This document shows, in pieces, positions 21,681-37,667 of a DNA stretch of 64,000 bases. The stretch is from Sulfuriferula plumbiphila (GTDB lineage: Bacteria; Pseudomonadota; Gammaproteobacteria; Burkholderiales; Sulfuriferulaceae). The position numbers and the translations under genes are program-made. Every line of letters begins with the position of its first letter. The first letter of the stretch is position 1. The DNA is taken from NCBI RefSeq assembly GCF_009938015.1, contig NZ_AP021884.1:2343501-2407500 (forward strand), read 5' to 3'. The notes below the pieces were generated by a model. The model saw only the letters and a list, made by a program, of their open reading frames with translations. It did not search any database and had not been told where the DNA came from.

Positions 21681-21908
21681 TCAGGCAGCCGACTCTGCGG
21701 GAGGCTCCTGCCCTTTCTCACGTTTCCAGATTTCCAGGCAGTCCAGCCCGCAGAAATGCTGGATGTAATCCGTCGCTTCTTCGTTTCTGGCGACAGAAGC
21801 CGGAATCTCAACCATGCATACCGCGCAACTGGTGATTTCGCATTCTGTATCCTCGACACAAGGCAGAATTTCACCGCCATTGGGATTCACATTTCTCGGT
21901 ATTTTCAT
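21681..21908 (-). CDS. DUF3330-like small cysteine-rich protein
   Basis: 75 residues with a clear GAGGAG ribosome-binding site. Cys residues are arranged as CVEDTEC, SCAVC and HFCGLDC, suggesting a small metal-binding fold; the CAVC...HFCG.DC pattern resembles DUF3330, otherwise known from mercury-resistance transposons and some betaproteobacterial chromosomes. It lies 77 bp upstream of purL on the same strand and is divergent from nnrD. No transposon genes are nearby, so transposon origin is not supported here. Confidence 0.68.
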   Translation of the reverse strand: MKIPRNVNPNGGEILPCVEDTECEITSCAVCMVEIPASVARNEEATDYIQHFCGLDCLEIWKREKGQEPPAESAA

Positions 21909-21981
21909 TTCGCTCTCCTCGGTGCCATCATCCTGATGCTACGCTTTGATTATAGACCTCCCAACCCATACCGAGTTCGTC

Positions 21982-22842
21982 ATGAAACCAGACGCAGACC
22001 CTTTTCCCAATGACAGGCTGATCGAAAAAACCATCCTTGGCAAGCTGCCGCCGCGCCCGCGCGACAGTCACAAGGGCGACTTCGGCAGCGTCGGCATCCT
22101 GGGCGGTGCACCGGGCATGACCGGGGCGGCATTGCTGGCAGCGCGGGCGGCACTTCATATGGGTGCGGGCAAAGTCTACGCCGCCAGCCTGAACAGCAGT
22201 ATCGCCATAGACTTCATGCAACCTGAAATCATGCTGCTTGGCCCGACTCAATTGCTCGACACACCGTTAACCGTGCTGGCCGTCGGCCCCGGTTTGGGGC
22301 GCTCCGAACAGGCTGGCCAGTTGCTGGAAATCGCGCTGCAAAGCCCGGCCATTCTGGTATTGGATGCAGATGCCCTGAACCTGCTTGCCGAATCGCAAAG
22401 CCTGAAAAAACTGGCGCAAAACCGCACCCGTCCCACCCTGCTCACGCCCCATCCCGGCGAGGCCGCGCGGCTGCTTGGCTGCGACACCAGAACCATCCAG
22501 CGCGACCGTCCGGCTGCAGCGTTGCAGCTGGTCGAAAAATATTGCGCCTGGGTGGTGCTAAAAGGTGCCGGCAGTATTTGCGCCGCGCCCGACAAAGCAT
22601 GGCGTATCAACGCTACGGGCAACCCCGGTTTGAGCAGCGCCGGCATGGGGGATGTGCTGACGGGCATGGTGGCGGCCCTGCTGGCGCAGGGCGCGGCGCC
22701 TTTCGCCGCGCTGCAGCTTGCTGTTTATCTGCATGGCGCGGCAGCAGATGCCCTGTTGGAACAGGGCATGGGACCGGTGGGGCTGACCGCATCGGAAGTG
22801 ACGCTGGAAGCGCGCAGATTGCTTAATCAGCGGGCTGTTTAG
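21982..22842 (+). CDS. nnrD: ADP-dependent NAD(P)H-hydrate dehydratase
   Basis: 286 residues. It repairs hydrated NADH/NADPH at the expense of ADP. Signatures: SHKGDFGSVGILGGAPGMTGAA at residues about 41-62 (glycine-rich), AVGPGLGRS, LDADALNLLAE, LTPHPGEAARLL, and the ADP-site region NPGLSSAGMGDVLTGM. Only the dehydratase (YjeF C-terminal) part is present; there is no fused NnrE epimerase domain, and none is encoded next to it. Start chosen at 21982. A strong hairpin terminator follows. Confidence 0.94.
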   Translation: MKPDADPFPNDRLIEKTILGKLPPRPRDSHKGDFGSVGILGGAPGMTGAALLAARAALHMGAGKVYAASLNSSIAIDFMQPEIMLLGPTQLLDTPLTVLAVGPGLGRSEQAGQLLEIALQSPAILVLDADALNLLAESQSLKKLAQNRTRPTLLTPHPGEAARLLGCDTRTIQRDRPAAALQLVEKYCAWVVLKGAGSICAAPDKAWRINATGNPGLSSAGMGDVLTGMVAALLAQGAAPFAALQLAVYLHGAAADALLEQGMGPVGLTASEVTLEARRLLNQRAV

Positions 22843-22901
22843 CCCAACATCCGGTCCTGTTGTTAAGAGATACCTGTAACGTCTCAGCAGGCCTACTGAA
22901 A

Positions 22902-22930
22902 AATACCCGCATAAGGCGGGTATTTGTTTG
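22902..22930. terminator. Bidirectional Rho-independent terminator between nnrD and the PhnD-like gene
   Basis: AAATACCCGC-ATAAG-GCGGGTATTT gives a 10-bp perfect stem with a 5-base loop, followed on plus by TGTTTGGGTTTTTT and on minus by a T-rich TTTTTCAGT. It lies between convergent genes and can serve both. Confidence 0.9.
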
Positions 22931-22976
22931 GGTTTTTTGGCCGGAACTGTTGCCGGGGTTCGGCCAAGACATCCGG

Positions 22977-23831
22977 TCATTTTGGTAAAGGCGGATAAAG
23001 CTTTTTCGCCGCACTGATCAATCCCATCGCTTTGGCATATTCCGCGCTGCTGGTTTTGGTCAAATGGGTTTCACCCGAGCCGCCGCCTATCTTGATCGCT
23101 GCCAGCGCAGCCTTGCCGCTGGGGTTATCGCCTATGGTCAGCAACGCCTCGGTGATTTTTTTCGCCTGAGCCTGCGGCATGTCAGGAGACAAGGCGATCG
23201 CAAAACCTGGAACAGGGTCGGTTGTAGCCAGAATGCGCAGCTTCCCGGGATGCGCTTTCATAGCATCGATTGCTGATTTTGGCGAAACGGTAACCACATC
23301 CACAGCGTCTTCCAGCAAAAGCGAAGCCAATGTATCCATAAATTGGATTTCCTGAACTTGCTTGAAATCCCGATCCAACATTAACCCATTATTTTTCAAT
23401 AAATTCACCGACAGCAGGCCCATCAGGGTTTTACGGCTTATCACGCCGATTCGCGAACCCTTGATGGAGGCGATGGTCTGGTAGGGACTTTGCGATCTGA
23501 CCAGAAAAACCGCATGCAGATCCTTGAACTTCGCCACCGGATAGTATCCGGCCTTGCCGGCCAGGCCAATCACATTGGTGGGCGCCATCAGCAAGTCATA
23601 TCGCCCTGTGCCCGCATGCTCATCGATTGCCTTGAAGTTTTGCGTGATATCCGTGCGTACCTGAATCCCCGCTGCTTTGCCAATATAGTCGGCAAGAGGC
23701 TGGAACGAATCCCTTAATACCCATTGGTCTTCCTTACCGACAGTGCCCGGATTGATACCGAACATCAGCCTTTCCGCCGCCTGCAGGTTAAAAGACAGCA
23801 GCAACGTCGCCATAAAAAAGAATTTACGCAT
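22977..23831 (-). CDS. PhnD-like periplasmic substrate-binding protein, orphan
   Basis: 284 residues from the ATG at 23831 (GAGGAG upstream). A signal peptide runs to about residue 19 (FNLQAA). The mature part is a type II binding protein of the phosphate/phosphite/phosphonate PhnD group: LMFGINPG at the start, LADYIGKAAGIQVRTDI, YDLLMAPTNVIG, and a second lobe SIKGSRIGVISRKT. No ABC permease or ATPase genes flank it. Such orphans may be sensor partners or share a transporter encoded elsewhere; the ligand cannot be read from sequence. Confidence 0.85.
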   Translation of the reverse strand: MRKFFFMATLLLSFNLQAAERLMFGINPGTVGKEDQWVLRDSFQPLADYIGKAAGIQVRTDITQNFKAIDEHAGTGRYDLLMAPTNVIGLAGKAGYYPVAKFKDLHAVFLVRSQSPYQTIASIKGSRIGVISRKTLMGLLSVNLLKNNGLMLDRDFKQVQEIQFMDTLASLLLEDAVDVVTVSPKSAIDAMKAHPGKLRILATTDPVPGFAIALSPDMPQAQAKKITEALLTIGDNPSGKAALAAIKIGGGSGETHLTKTSSAEYAKAMGLISAAKKLYPPLPK

Positions 23832-24116
23832 TATTTCGAGACTCCTCTTTTGGTATTGTGCAATCCAGGCACGCGGCCGGCCGTTGCTGCAGGCCACTTA
23901 GCAATGCCGCCATGCGGGCTCTAATCAGCCTGCGCAGCGTAGAACTGATGCCGCAACCCGATTAACGGCAAAAATGAAATTATCTGAACCGGATGCTGCT
24001 ACCCGCTGGCTTTTCGTCAGCGCTGCCGAACAATCCGACGGGGCCACTCAGCCGTTCCATCGCGCAGGCTGCCGGGTGAATGCGGCGAAACTGGCCTGTC
24101 CAGCTGGCGCAGCGGA
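23832..24116. other. 285-bp gap without a recognised gene
   Basis: Between the PhnD-like gene and galU, both on minus. A short plus frame beginning at 23974 runs into the antisense of galU and looks like chance. No promoter, repeat or convincing terminator seen. Confidence 0.5.
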
Positions 24117-25004
24117 TCATTTTTCCGATCCGGAACAATATCTTGATTGCAGATATGCGTGGAATTCCTCGCTAACCTCCTCGTGCCTCAATGCATATTC
24201 CACCGTGGCCTTCAGATAACCCAGCTTGCTACCGCAATCATAGCGCACCCCTTTAAATTCATAGGCTTGCACCTGCTGTTCGTGCAACAGGCCCGCAATC
24301 GCGTCGGTAAGCTGGATTTCCCCCCCCGCGCCCGGTTTTATGCTCTCGATGTGATGGAAGATGCGCGGGGTAAGGATGTAACGCCCTACCACACCCAGCG
24401 TGGAGGGCGCATTTTCCGGGCGCGGCTTCTCTACAATCGAGCTTACCTTGTGCAAGCCGTCGGTGAGCGGCGTCGCCGCTACGATACCGTACTGACTGGT
24501 CTCTTCACGGGTGATGTTCTGCACACCCAGCAGCGAGCACTGATAATAGTTGTATAAATCCACCATCTGCTTCATCACCGGCGGCTCGCCATCGATCAGG
24601 TCATCGGCGAGGATAACGGCAAAAGGTTCGTTCTGCACCACGGGCTTCGCGCACAGCACTGCGTGTCCCAGCCCTAGCGCCTCCGACTGGCGAATGTAAA
24701 TGCAGTTCACGTGAGACGGCAGAATGCCGCGTACCAGCTCCAGCAGCTTGGTCTTGCCATGCGCTTCCAGTTCGGCTTCCAGCTCGTAGGCTTTGTCGAA
24801 GTGGTCAGGTATGGCGCGCTTGCTGCGCCCGGTAATAAAGATCAGGTCGGTGATACCAGCCGCGACAGCCTCTTCCACTGCGTATTGGATTAACGGCTTG
24901 TCCACAATGGGCAACATTTCCTTGGGACTGGCCTTGGTGGCAGGCAAAAAACGTGTACCCATGCCAGCTACCGGAAAAACAGCCTTGGTAATCGTGTTAG
25001 TCAT
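24117..25004 (-). CDS. galU: UTP--glucose-1-phosphate uridylyltransferase
   Basis: 295 residues. It forms UDP-glucose for polysaccharide and lipopolysaccharide core synthesis. Signatures: [27 protein letters not shown] (nucleotide binding, residues about 7-33), [20 protein letters not shown] and [10 protein letters not shown]. Length fits the GalU family (about 290-300). An eight-base G run at fwd 24320-24327 lies in frame. It starts 25 bp after ligA on the same strand. Confidence 0.97.
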   Translation of the reverse strand: MTNTITKAVFPVAGMGTRFLPATKASPKEMLPIVDKPLIQYAVEEAVAAGITDLIFITGRSKRAIPDHFDKAYELEAELEAHGKTKLLELVRGILPSHVNCIYIRQSEALGLGHAVLCAKPVVQNEPFAVILADDLIDGEPPVMKQMVDLYNYYQCSLLGVQNITREETSQYGIVAATPLTDGLHKVSSIVEKPRPENAPSTLGVVGRYILTPRIFHHIESIKPGAGGEIQLTDAIAGLLHEQQVQAYEFKGVRYDCGSKLGYLKATVEYALRHEEVSEEFHAYLQSRYCSGSEK

Positions 25005-25029
25005 GCTGGCTCCATGGTGGTTACTGCGT

Positions 25030-28273
<3,244 letters not shown>

Positions 28274-28277
<4 letters not shown>

Positions 28278-28633
28278 CTTTGCTTTCCGTCTCCCGCGCC
28301 ACCTGGCGGTGGCTGCTGTTTATTATTCCCGTTTTGAGACGGCGCCGCAGGCTGTGCCTGTCCCGGTTTCAATACCTGAAAAAACACTTCGTCGTTACGG
28401 ATCATGCCCAGCTCGTTACGCGCCCGCTCAGCAATGGCATCCAGCCCGTGCTTGAGGTCGTGCACTTCGGCATCCATCGCCGCATTACGCGCAGTCAGGG
28501 TGGCGTTGAGCTGTTTTTGCTCGGCCACCTGGCGCCCCGTATCCCACACCTGCAACCAGCCACCTTTGCCAAACCACAGCGGGTACTGCAACAACAGCAG
28601 CAAAGATACCAGAATCCATGTCATCCAGCGCAT
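28274..28633 (-). CDS. ftsB: Cell division protein FtsB
   Basis: 119 residues. A short N-terminal membrane helix (about 3-19), then a coiled coil ([26 protein letters not shown]), then the conserved [21 protein letters not shown] and a Pro/Gln-rich tail. FtsB works with FtsL and FtsQ in the divisome. The eno-ftsB neighbourhood is the usual one; 14 bp separate it from eno. Confidence 0.95.
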
Positions 28634-28647
28634 CTGGCGCGGTTAAA

Positions 28648-29934
<1,287 letters not shown>

Positions 29935-29974
29935 TTATTTTCCTTGTCCAATCAACGGCTGCGGTGTGCGCAGC

Positions 29975-32481
<2,507 letters not shown>

Positions 32482-32526
32482 TTACGGCGCAGGTAATGCT
32501 GAATTTTAGCGTAAAGCGCGGGGGGG

Positions 32527-32547
32527 AACAATTGGCGCGCTGCGCCA
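32527..32547 (-). terminator. Hairpin after the Res gene, weak terminator candidate
   Basis: TGGCGC-AGC-GCGCCA (perfect 6-bp stem) lies 19 bp beyond the Res stop and is followed by ATTGTT and a C run rather than a T run, so function as a Rho-independent terminator is doubtful. Confidence 0.35.
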
Positions 32548-32565
32548 CGCTGTCTTACGCGCCTG

Positions 32566-35262
32566 TTAATGGGCTGCCACGCCTTGCCTATACTCGGTGA
32601 ACCCTTCGACCAACTTGCTGAATGAGGCGGGCCTGTATCTATCAAAGCTTTCCTGATCCACATAAACGAAGCCGTACTTCACCTCCGGTTGCAGCCGGTT
32701 GATATCCTCACACCATTGTCGCAGCCGCGCCATTTTCAGCGGCACGTCCAGGTCTTCCTGCCCCTTGGTTTCGACAATGAAAATCTCCTTGGCCGACAAT
32801 TTCACCATGAAGTCCGGGTAGTAGTTGGAAATGTCGCCGTCCGCATTCACATAATCCAGCTTGAAATGCACCGCCAGGTAATTCTTGGCGTAGGAAACCA
32901 CATCATCACAGCCTTCGAGAAAACCGGCAAACAGCAGTTCAAAATGGCTGTCGCCGATGATCTTGTTGAAGATGCTTTTCTTCGGCACCAGGTAGCCCTG
33001 GTCCTTCGCCACAAAGGGGCGGGTCTGCCGCAGCTTGATGGAGTCGCGGATTTCCGCATCGCCCTTGTTGCGTACAGTAAGCGCATTGATGGCCTTTTTG
33101 AACGTCTCGACCAGTGTCTTGGTGGCGGCCAGTTCGGACAGGTTGCGCAGGGTGTTCGGGTCTTCCAGTTCTACTTTCCGGTCAAACAACTGGTCTTGCA
33201 CAAACGCTTTGATCTTGCCGTAAAGCACGTCGTAGCCGCTCACCAGGCGCAAGTCCTTCATGACCGTCTGCGCGAAATAGCCGATCACGCTGCGGTAATC
33301 GGCAATGCCGGCCGTATCCAGAATGGTGGTATGGGTCACCGCGCCGGTGGTGATGTCCTTGAACACGATTTCCCGCTGCTCTTCCTCGCTGAACGACTGA
33401 TAGGTCACCTTGCCAGTGCCCAGCGTGCCCACATCCAGATCGGCCAGATTCTTGTATTCGCGGTAAACGCGCGGCGTCATCACCGGGATTTCGATGTCCA
33501 GCGCCTCGATATCCTTCTTCTCGTTTGCGTTGTCGATCTCCACCACCAGCGGCGTTTTTGGCCCGGTGCCTTCGCCCATGGGCTTGCGCTCCAGCACCAC
33601 GCCCTCGGCCTGGATGGATTCCACGAATTCCATGAAGGCATCGGTGCCGACGACACTTACATATTCCTCTACGCTACCCGGATACATCTTGCGCAAGCCG
33701 CGCCCCAGCGTCTGTTCCGGCAGGATGTTGCTCTGGGCGGCATAGGCGCGCAGGCCCACGATGGTGGTCACGTTGCGCACATCCCAGCCTTCCTTTAGCA
33801 TCAGCACGGAAACAATGGCCTTCCAGGGGCTGTCCAGGCTGTCGATGTCGTTGGCCTGCTGGCGCAGCTTTTCCAGTTCTTCCTTGTTCTTGCCGCTTGT
33901 CGCTTCGGAAATCTCGCCGTTGTTTTTGGTGTGAATGACCAGCACTGCGCCTTTGAGGTCTGGGTAGTTGCCTTCCAGGAATTCCGCCACGTCGTCGCAG
34001 TTCTTGGTGTCGTCGGTCATCACGAACAGGATGGCCTTCTTGCCCAGCTTCTCGTGCTCGGCATACGCCTTGCGCCATTCCACCACGCCCAGATTGATGT
34101 AATCGGCGTATTTCTCGGTATATTTGGCGCTCTGCTTTTCCACCAGCCTGGCGCGGCTGGCGGCATCCGGCAGCACCGGGTGTTTGACCACGTTTTGCGA
34201 AATGGCCTCCACCAGCGGGTAATCTGAAACGGTCTGCACGAATATAGCGCCACTGTTGTGCTTGGGCGTGGCCGTCACATCCACTTGCAGGCTCAGGGCG
34301 TCGCCTTTCTGCCTGAGGCGGTTGTGGATGTCCTCGATGGACTTGAACCAGGCCAGGCGATTGTCGTGAATATGGTGCGCCTCGTCGTTCAGAACCATCA
34401 GTTCGTCGATGTCGCGCACGATCATGCCCAGGTCCACCTTGGAATCGGTGGTCGCACCAGTGGGTCGCTTGCCCAGGAAGTAATCCATCGTGTCTTCATC
34501 GTCGGGCGAGGGCGGGATGTCTTCGCCCGAATAGACGCGATGGATGTTGGTCAGGAAGATATTGCCGGCCGGATGGGTGATGCGCACCTCGTCCTGCACA
34601 TGCAGGGTAAGCTGAAAATCGTCGCGCCAGTTCTGCCCATCCACGCCGTTATCCGGCAAAACCGGATCTTCAAAAAAAATGCGCAGCCCCTGGAAATCCT
34701 TGTAGATACGATCCAGCACGATAATGTTGGGCGTGATTACTAGAAAGTTGCGCGAAAGTGTGGATTCCGGCTCATACAGCTTGTGAAAGTAACTCCACGC
34801 AAGCACCAGGCTCATCACCTTGGTTTTCCCGGCCCCCGTGGCCATCTTCACCACGAAGCGCCGCCAGGTTTCGTCAAACATCGAGGGTGTCACAGGCGCA
34901 TTACCGGCGAACCGCATTAGGTCGTATTTGTCCTTGACTCGCACCACATCAACCAGATAGACAATGGTTTCCAGCGCTTCCCGCTGGGCGAAATAGTACT
35001 GAAACTCTGCCATGGTGCCATCGGACTTCGGCAGCAGGTGCGGCGTCTTGAACCACCAGTTGAGCAGGCTGCGGCTGGTTTCCGTGGCTTTGGCATAACC
35101 GTCATCGCGCCACGCTTTGACCTGCTTGCGCAGCTCCGGCACAAGCGGTGGCATTAGCTTGTCGGCGCTGGTTTCCCGTAACGCCTCATCTGCGGGAAAC
35201 CAGCGAATCTCTGGGTCAAGGATGACGTAGGGGGAATCAGGGAAATTCTGATGCAGGGCCAT
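32566..35262 (-). CDS. Type III-like restriction subunit Res (helicase plus PD-ExK nuclease)
   Basis: 898 residues. A DEAD/DEAH helicase core has Walker A ATGAGKTK at 141-148, DEAH at 293-296, VTATPK, and motif VI LGRGLRKM. A C-terminal nuclease shows PD at 816-817 and E831-T-K833 (YYPDFMV...FIVETKGQ), the type III Res catalytic pattern. It should translocate and cut DNA only with its Mod partner. The start shares one base with the Mod stop (TGATG), so the two are translationally coupled. The pair sits between ppsA and pyrG, an accessory insertion among housekeeping genes. Confidence 0.92.
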   Translation of the reverse strand: MALHQNFPDSPYVILDPEIRWFPADEALRETSADKLMPPLVPELRKQVKAWRDDGYAKATETSRSLLNWWFKTPHLLPKSDGTMAEFQYYFAQREALETIVYLVDVVRVKDKYDLMRFAGNAPVTPSMFDETWRRFVVKMATGAGKTKVMSLVLAWSYFHKLYEPESTLSRNFLVITPNIIVLDRIYKDFQGLRIFFEDPVLPDNGVDGQNWRDDFQLTLHVQDEVRITHPAGNIFLTNIHRVYSGEDIPPSPDDEDTMDYFLGKRPTGATTDSKVDLGMIVRDIDELMVLNDEAHHIHDNRLAWFKSIEDIHNRLRQKGDALSLQVDVTATPKHNSGAIFVQTVSDYPLVEAISQNVVKHPVLPDAASRARLVEKQSAKYTEKYADYINLGVVEWRKAYAEHEKLGKKAILFVMTDDTKNCDDVAEFLEGNYPDLKGAVLVIHTKNNGEISEATSGKNKEELEKLRQQANDIDSLDSPWKAIVSVLMLKEGWDVRNVTTIVGLRAYAAQSNILPEQTLGRGLRKMYPGSVEEYVSVVGTDAFMEFVESIQAEGVVLERKPMGEGTGPKTPLVVEIDNANEKKDIEALDIEIPVMTPRVYREYKNLADLDVGTLGTGKVTYQSFSEEEQREIVFKDITTGAVTHTTILDTAGIADYRSVIGYFAQTVMKDLRLVSGYDVLYGKIKAFVQDQLFDRKVELEDPNTLRNLSELAATKTLVETFKKAINALTVRNKGDAEIRDSIKLRQTRPFVAKDQGYLVPKKSIFNKIIGDSHFELLFAGFLEGCDDVVSYAKNYLAVHFKLDYVNADGDISNYYPDFMVKLSAKEIFIVETKGQEDLDVPLKMARLRQWCEDINRLQPEVKYGFVYVDQESFDRYRPASFSKLVEGFTEYRQGVAAH

Positions 35263-37571
35263 CAGATTTTCCCTCCCACATTAACTTCAATAATCGTCAT
35301 CGTGTCATTGCCGAAAATATCCACCACCTTCACCGCGATCTTGCGCCGTCCCGGCATGACTTCCTGGAACACGCTTTGTAATTCCAGCGAGCGGTCTTTC
35401 TTGGTGCGGAACGACTGCCACTCGTTCTCGAACACATAATCGCCGGTCCAGACTTCCTCATATTCTTCCAAGGGTATTTGCGGCGGCTCAAGCCCACCCA
35501 ACGCGCCTTGCCCGGCTGGTATCTTCTTGACGCGAATAATTTCCCGCTTGTTCTCGAAGTCGAAGTCCACCGACCAGTAATCAATCCAGTCTGTCCAGTG
35601 CCGGGTCAGCACCTCACGGGTGACGATGCCGTCTTTGTCCTTGCTTACCTTCACGATCTGGCCTTTGTCCACCACGATCTTGCTGGCCTTGTCCTTCAGG
35701 CTGGCTTCGGCAGCGGCAATGGAATCCTGGGAATAGAACACCGAAAAATCCGTCAACTCCACCGCCACGCTATTCCCTTTTATGTGAGGCTTTACCTCGA
35801 TGAAGGATACGTCGTGGAACACCACCTGGTTTTTTTCCACCGCGCGTTTGTCGAACACGTCCGCCGGGATGTACTTGGGCGCGATGTCGATGCCTTTCGA
35901 TTTCGCCTCGTCCAGAACGTTGGGGAATAAGCCCATCTCGAACTCGAAGCCCAAAATGTCTACCTTGGTGATGTGCTTTTTGCGGCACTCCATAATCACT
36001 TCTTCGACAAACAGGCGCGTCACCGGCATGTTGACCGGGCCAATCACCACTAGCCGCCCAGCCTTCTTGCCGTGGAAGGTCTGAAAGCCATCAGTCTTTT
36101 CGGCGCGATAGGCACGCAGGATGAGGTCGAGGAAGGCAGCTTCCTTTTCCTCCAGTTGCTTCTGCTTTTCCGCCTCGCGCAGGTTGGGGTTCACGCCGAT
36201 GTAATGCTGGCGCTCGTACCTGCCCAGGTTGAGGATTTCAAAGGCGCGGTAGGGTTTGTCTTCGGCCTTCAGTTGCCGCTGTACGCCGATCAGACGCTTG
36301 CGCGTGGTGTGGATGGCGAACTTGCCGAGGTCGGAGGTGATCCACTTGCGCCCCAGTTTTTCCGCCACCGCTGCGGTGGTGCCGGAGCCGCAGAAGAAGT
36401 CGGCGATCAGGTCGCCTTCGTTGGACGAGGCTTTGATGATGCGTTCGAGCAGGGCTTCGGGTTTTTGGGTGGGGTAGCCGAGGCGTTCCGATGATGTGTT
36501 TCCAATACGGCCAACATCATCCCAAAGAGTGGTCAGTGGTTTGCCTTTAGTCTCATCAAGGTAAACCTTCAGCCCATCAAGCCGTGGCGTCCCATCTTGC
36601 TTCGTTAAGATGCGACCTTGCGCCCAAAGCTCTTCCAACTTTTCTAATGGATAGCCCCACGAACGATTCGATGGAGGTTTTGTTCCTCGCCATTCAAACT
36701 GGCGGCTTGGATTAGCCGACGAGAATGTCATGTCACGCCCAGTGTATAGCCGCCCGGTATCCTCTTTCTTGTAGCGGCCAAGTTGGGCGTCGCCATAAGC
36801 CGTTCGTTGCTCATTGAAAATGAAGGTATCCGATTTTGCCGCGAAAAAAACGGTTTCTTGCGAACGAACGTAACCTTGCGTTTGCATGTTATGGGCGTTC
36901 GTTCTGATCCATACAATTTCGTTTTGAAACCGCTCACGCCCAAAAACTTCTTCTAGCGCAAGCCGGATATACGCATTCACCCGCCAATCGCAATGCACAT
37001 AAATGCTCCCATCCTCCGCCAGCAAATCGCGCATCAGCACCAGCCGCTCGTAGATCATGGCGATGAAGGAATCCGCGCCCTTGCCCCAGGTGTCGCGGTA
37101 GGCCAGTTCTTCCAGCACGTTGGGGCGTTTGGTGAAAGTGTCATCGCCGATTTCGATGTCCAAGGAGAAATCCGCGCCGACGTCGAAGGGCGGGTCGATG
37201 TAGATCAGCTTGATGCCGCCCTGCTTTTCGATCTCCTCGCGCAGCGGGCCGTTTTTCAGACTGGATAAAATCAGCTTGTTGTCGCCCCAGATGAGTTTAT
37301 TCGTCCAGCCCTTGAGCTGGCGGCCGCGGGCATCCATATCGAACAGCCCGAACTGCATCGAGGTGTCTTTTTCAGAGCGCGGCTCGTCCACCTGCTCGAT
37401 CACCTGGAACGGCAGCACCACGTTGCACACCTCGCCGGTCTTGCCGTTCCACACCAGCTCGACTTCGCGCTTGTCCTCGAACAGCAGAAAGCGGTATTTG
37501 TCCGGCAGCGGCTTGCCCGCTTCGAGAAAGCGGATGATTTCCTGTTGTTCCTGTTCTGTCAGCCGCGCCAT
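35262..37571 (-). CDS. Type III-like DNA methyltransferase Mod (beta class)
   Basis: 769 residues from the ATG at 37571 (GGGGAAAAC upstream). Motif order is beta-class: DPPF at 126-129 (catalytic), target-recognition region about 220-350, then AdoMet motif FFCGSGTTAA at 392-401. It is expected to methylate adenine N6 or cytosine N4 at an unknown site. The last 300 residues are an extra region (GRLVVIGPVNMPVTRLFVEE onward) whose role is unclear; with the N-terminal 75 it makes the protein longer than classic type III Mod (about 650). It may act with Res as a restriction-modification system. Confidence 0.92.
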   Translation of the reverse strand: MARLTEQEQQEIIRFLEAGKPLPDKYRFLLFEDKREVELVWNGKTGEVCNVVLPFQVIEQVDEPRSEKDTSMQFGLFDMDARGRQLKGWTNKLIWGDNKLILSSLKNGPLREEIEKQGGIKLIYIDPPFDVGADFSLDIEIGDDTFTKRPNVLEELAYRDTWGKGADSFIAMIYERLVLMRDLLAEDGSIYVHCDWRVNAYIRLALEEVFGRERFQNEIVWIRTNAHNMQTQGYVRSQETVFFAAKSDTFIFNEQRTAYGDAQLGRYKKEDTGRLYTGRDMTFSSANPSRQFEWRGTKPPSNRSWGYPLEKLEELWAQGRILTKQDGTPRLDGLKVYLDETKGKPLTTLWDDVGRIGNTSSERLGYPTQKPEALLERIIKASSNEGDLIADFFCGSGTTAAVAEKLGRKWITSDLGKFAIHTTRKRLIGVQRQLKAEDKPYRAFEILNLGRYERQHYIGVNPNLREAEKQKQLEEKEAAFLDLILRAYRAEKTDGFQTFHGKKAGRLVVIGPVNMPVTRLFVEEVIMECRKKHITKVDILGFEFEMGLFPNVLDEAKSKGIDIAPKYIPADVFDKRAVEKNQVVFHDVSFIEVKPHIKGNSVAVELTDFSVFYSQDSIAAAEASLKDKASKIVVDKGQIVKVSKDKDGIVTREVLTRHWTDWIDYWSVDFDFENKREIIRVKKIPAGQGALGGLEPPQIPLEEYEEVWTGDYVFENEWQSFRTKKDRSLELQSVFQEVMPGRRKIAVKVVDIFGNDTMTIIEVNVGGKI

Positions 37572-37587
37572 GTTTTCCCCATCAGCA

Positions 37588-37611
37588 GGCGCAGAAGACA
37601 ACACCTGCGCC
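37588..37611 (-). promoter_or_regulatory. Hairpin in the 5' leader of mod, with candidate promoter upstream
   Basis: GGCGCAG/CTGCGCC form a 7-bp stem with a 10-base loop, 16 bp before the mod ATG. Upstream on minus, TTGCGC (37661-37666) and TAGAAT (37636-37641) with a 19-bp spacer form a weak promoter match. The hairpin could influence mod expression; this is inference. Confidence 0.3.
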
Positions 37612-37667
37612 CGGTACCCATTTCATCAGCCAGCGATTCTACCTGTGGAAGTCGCAATCAGCGCAAA

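Noticed and set aside
37588-37611. Hairpin read as ppsA terminator
   Set aside because: No U run follows on the minus strand; better described as part of the mod leader.
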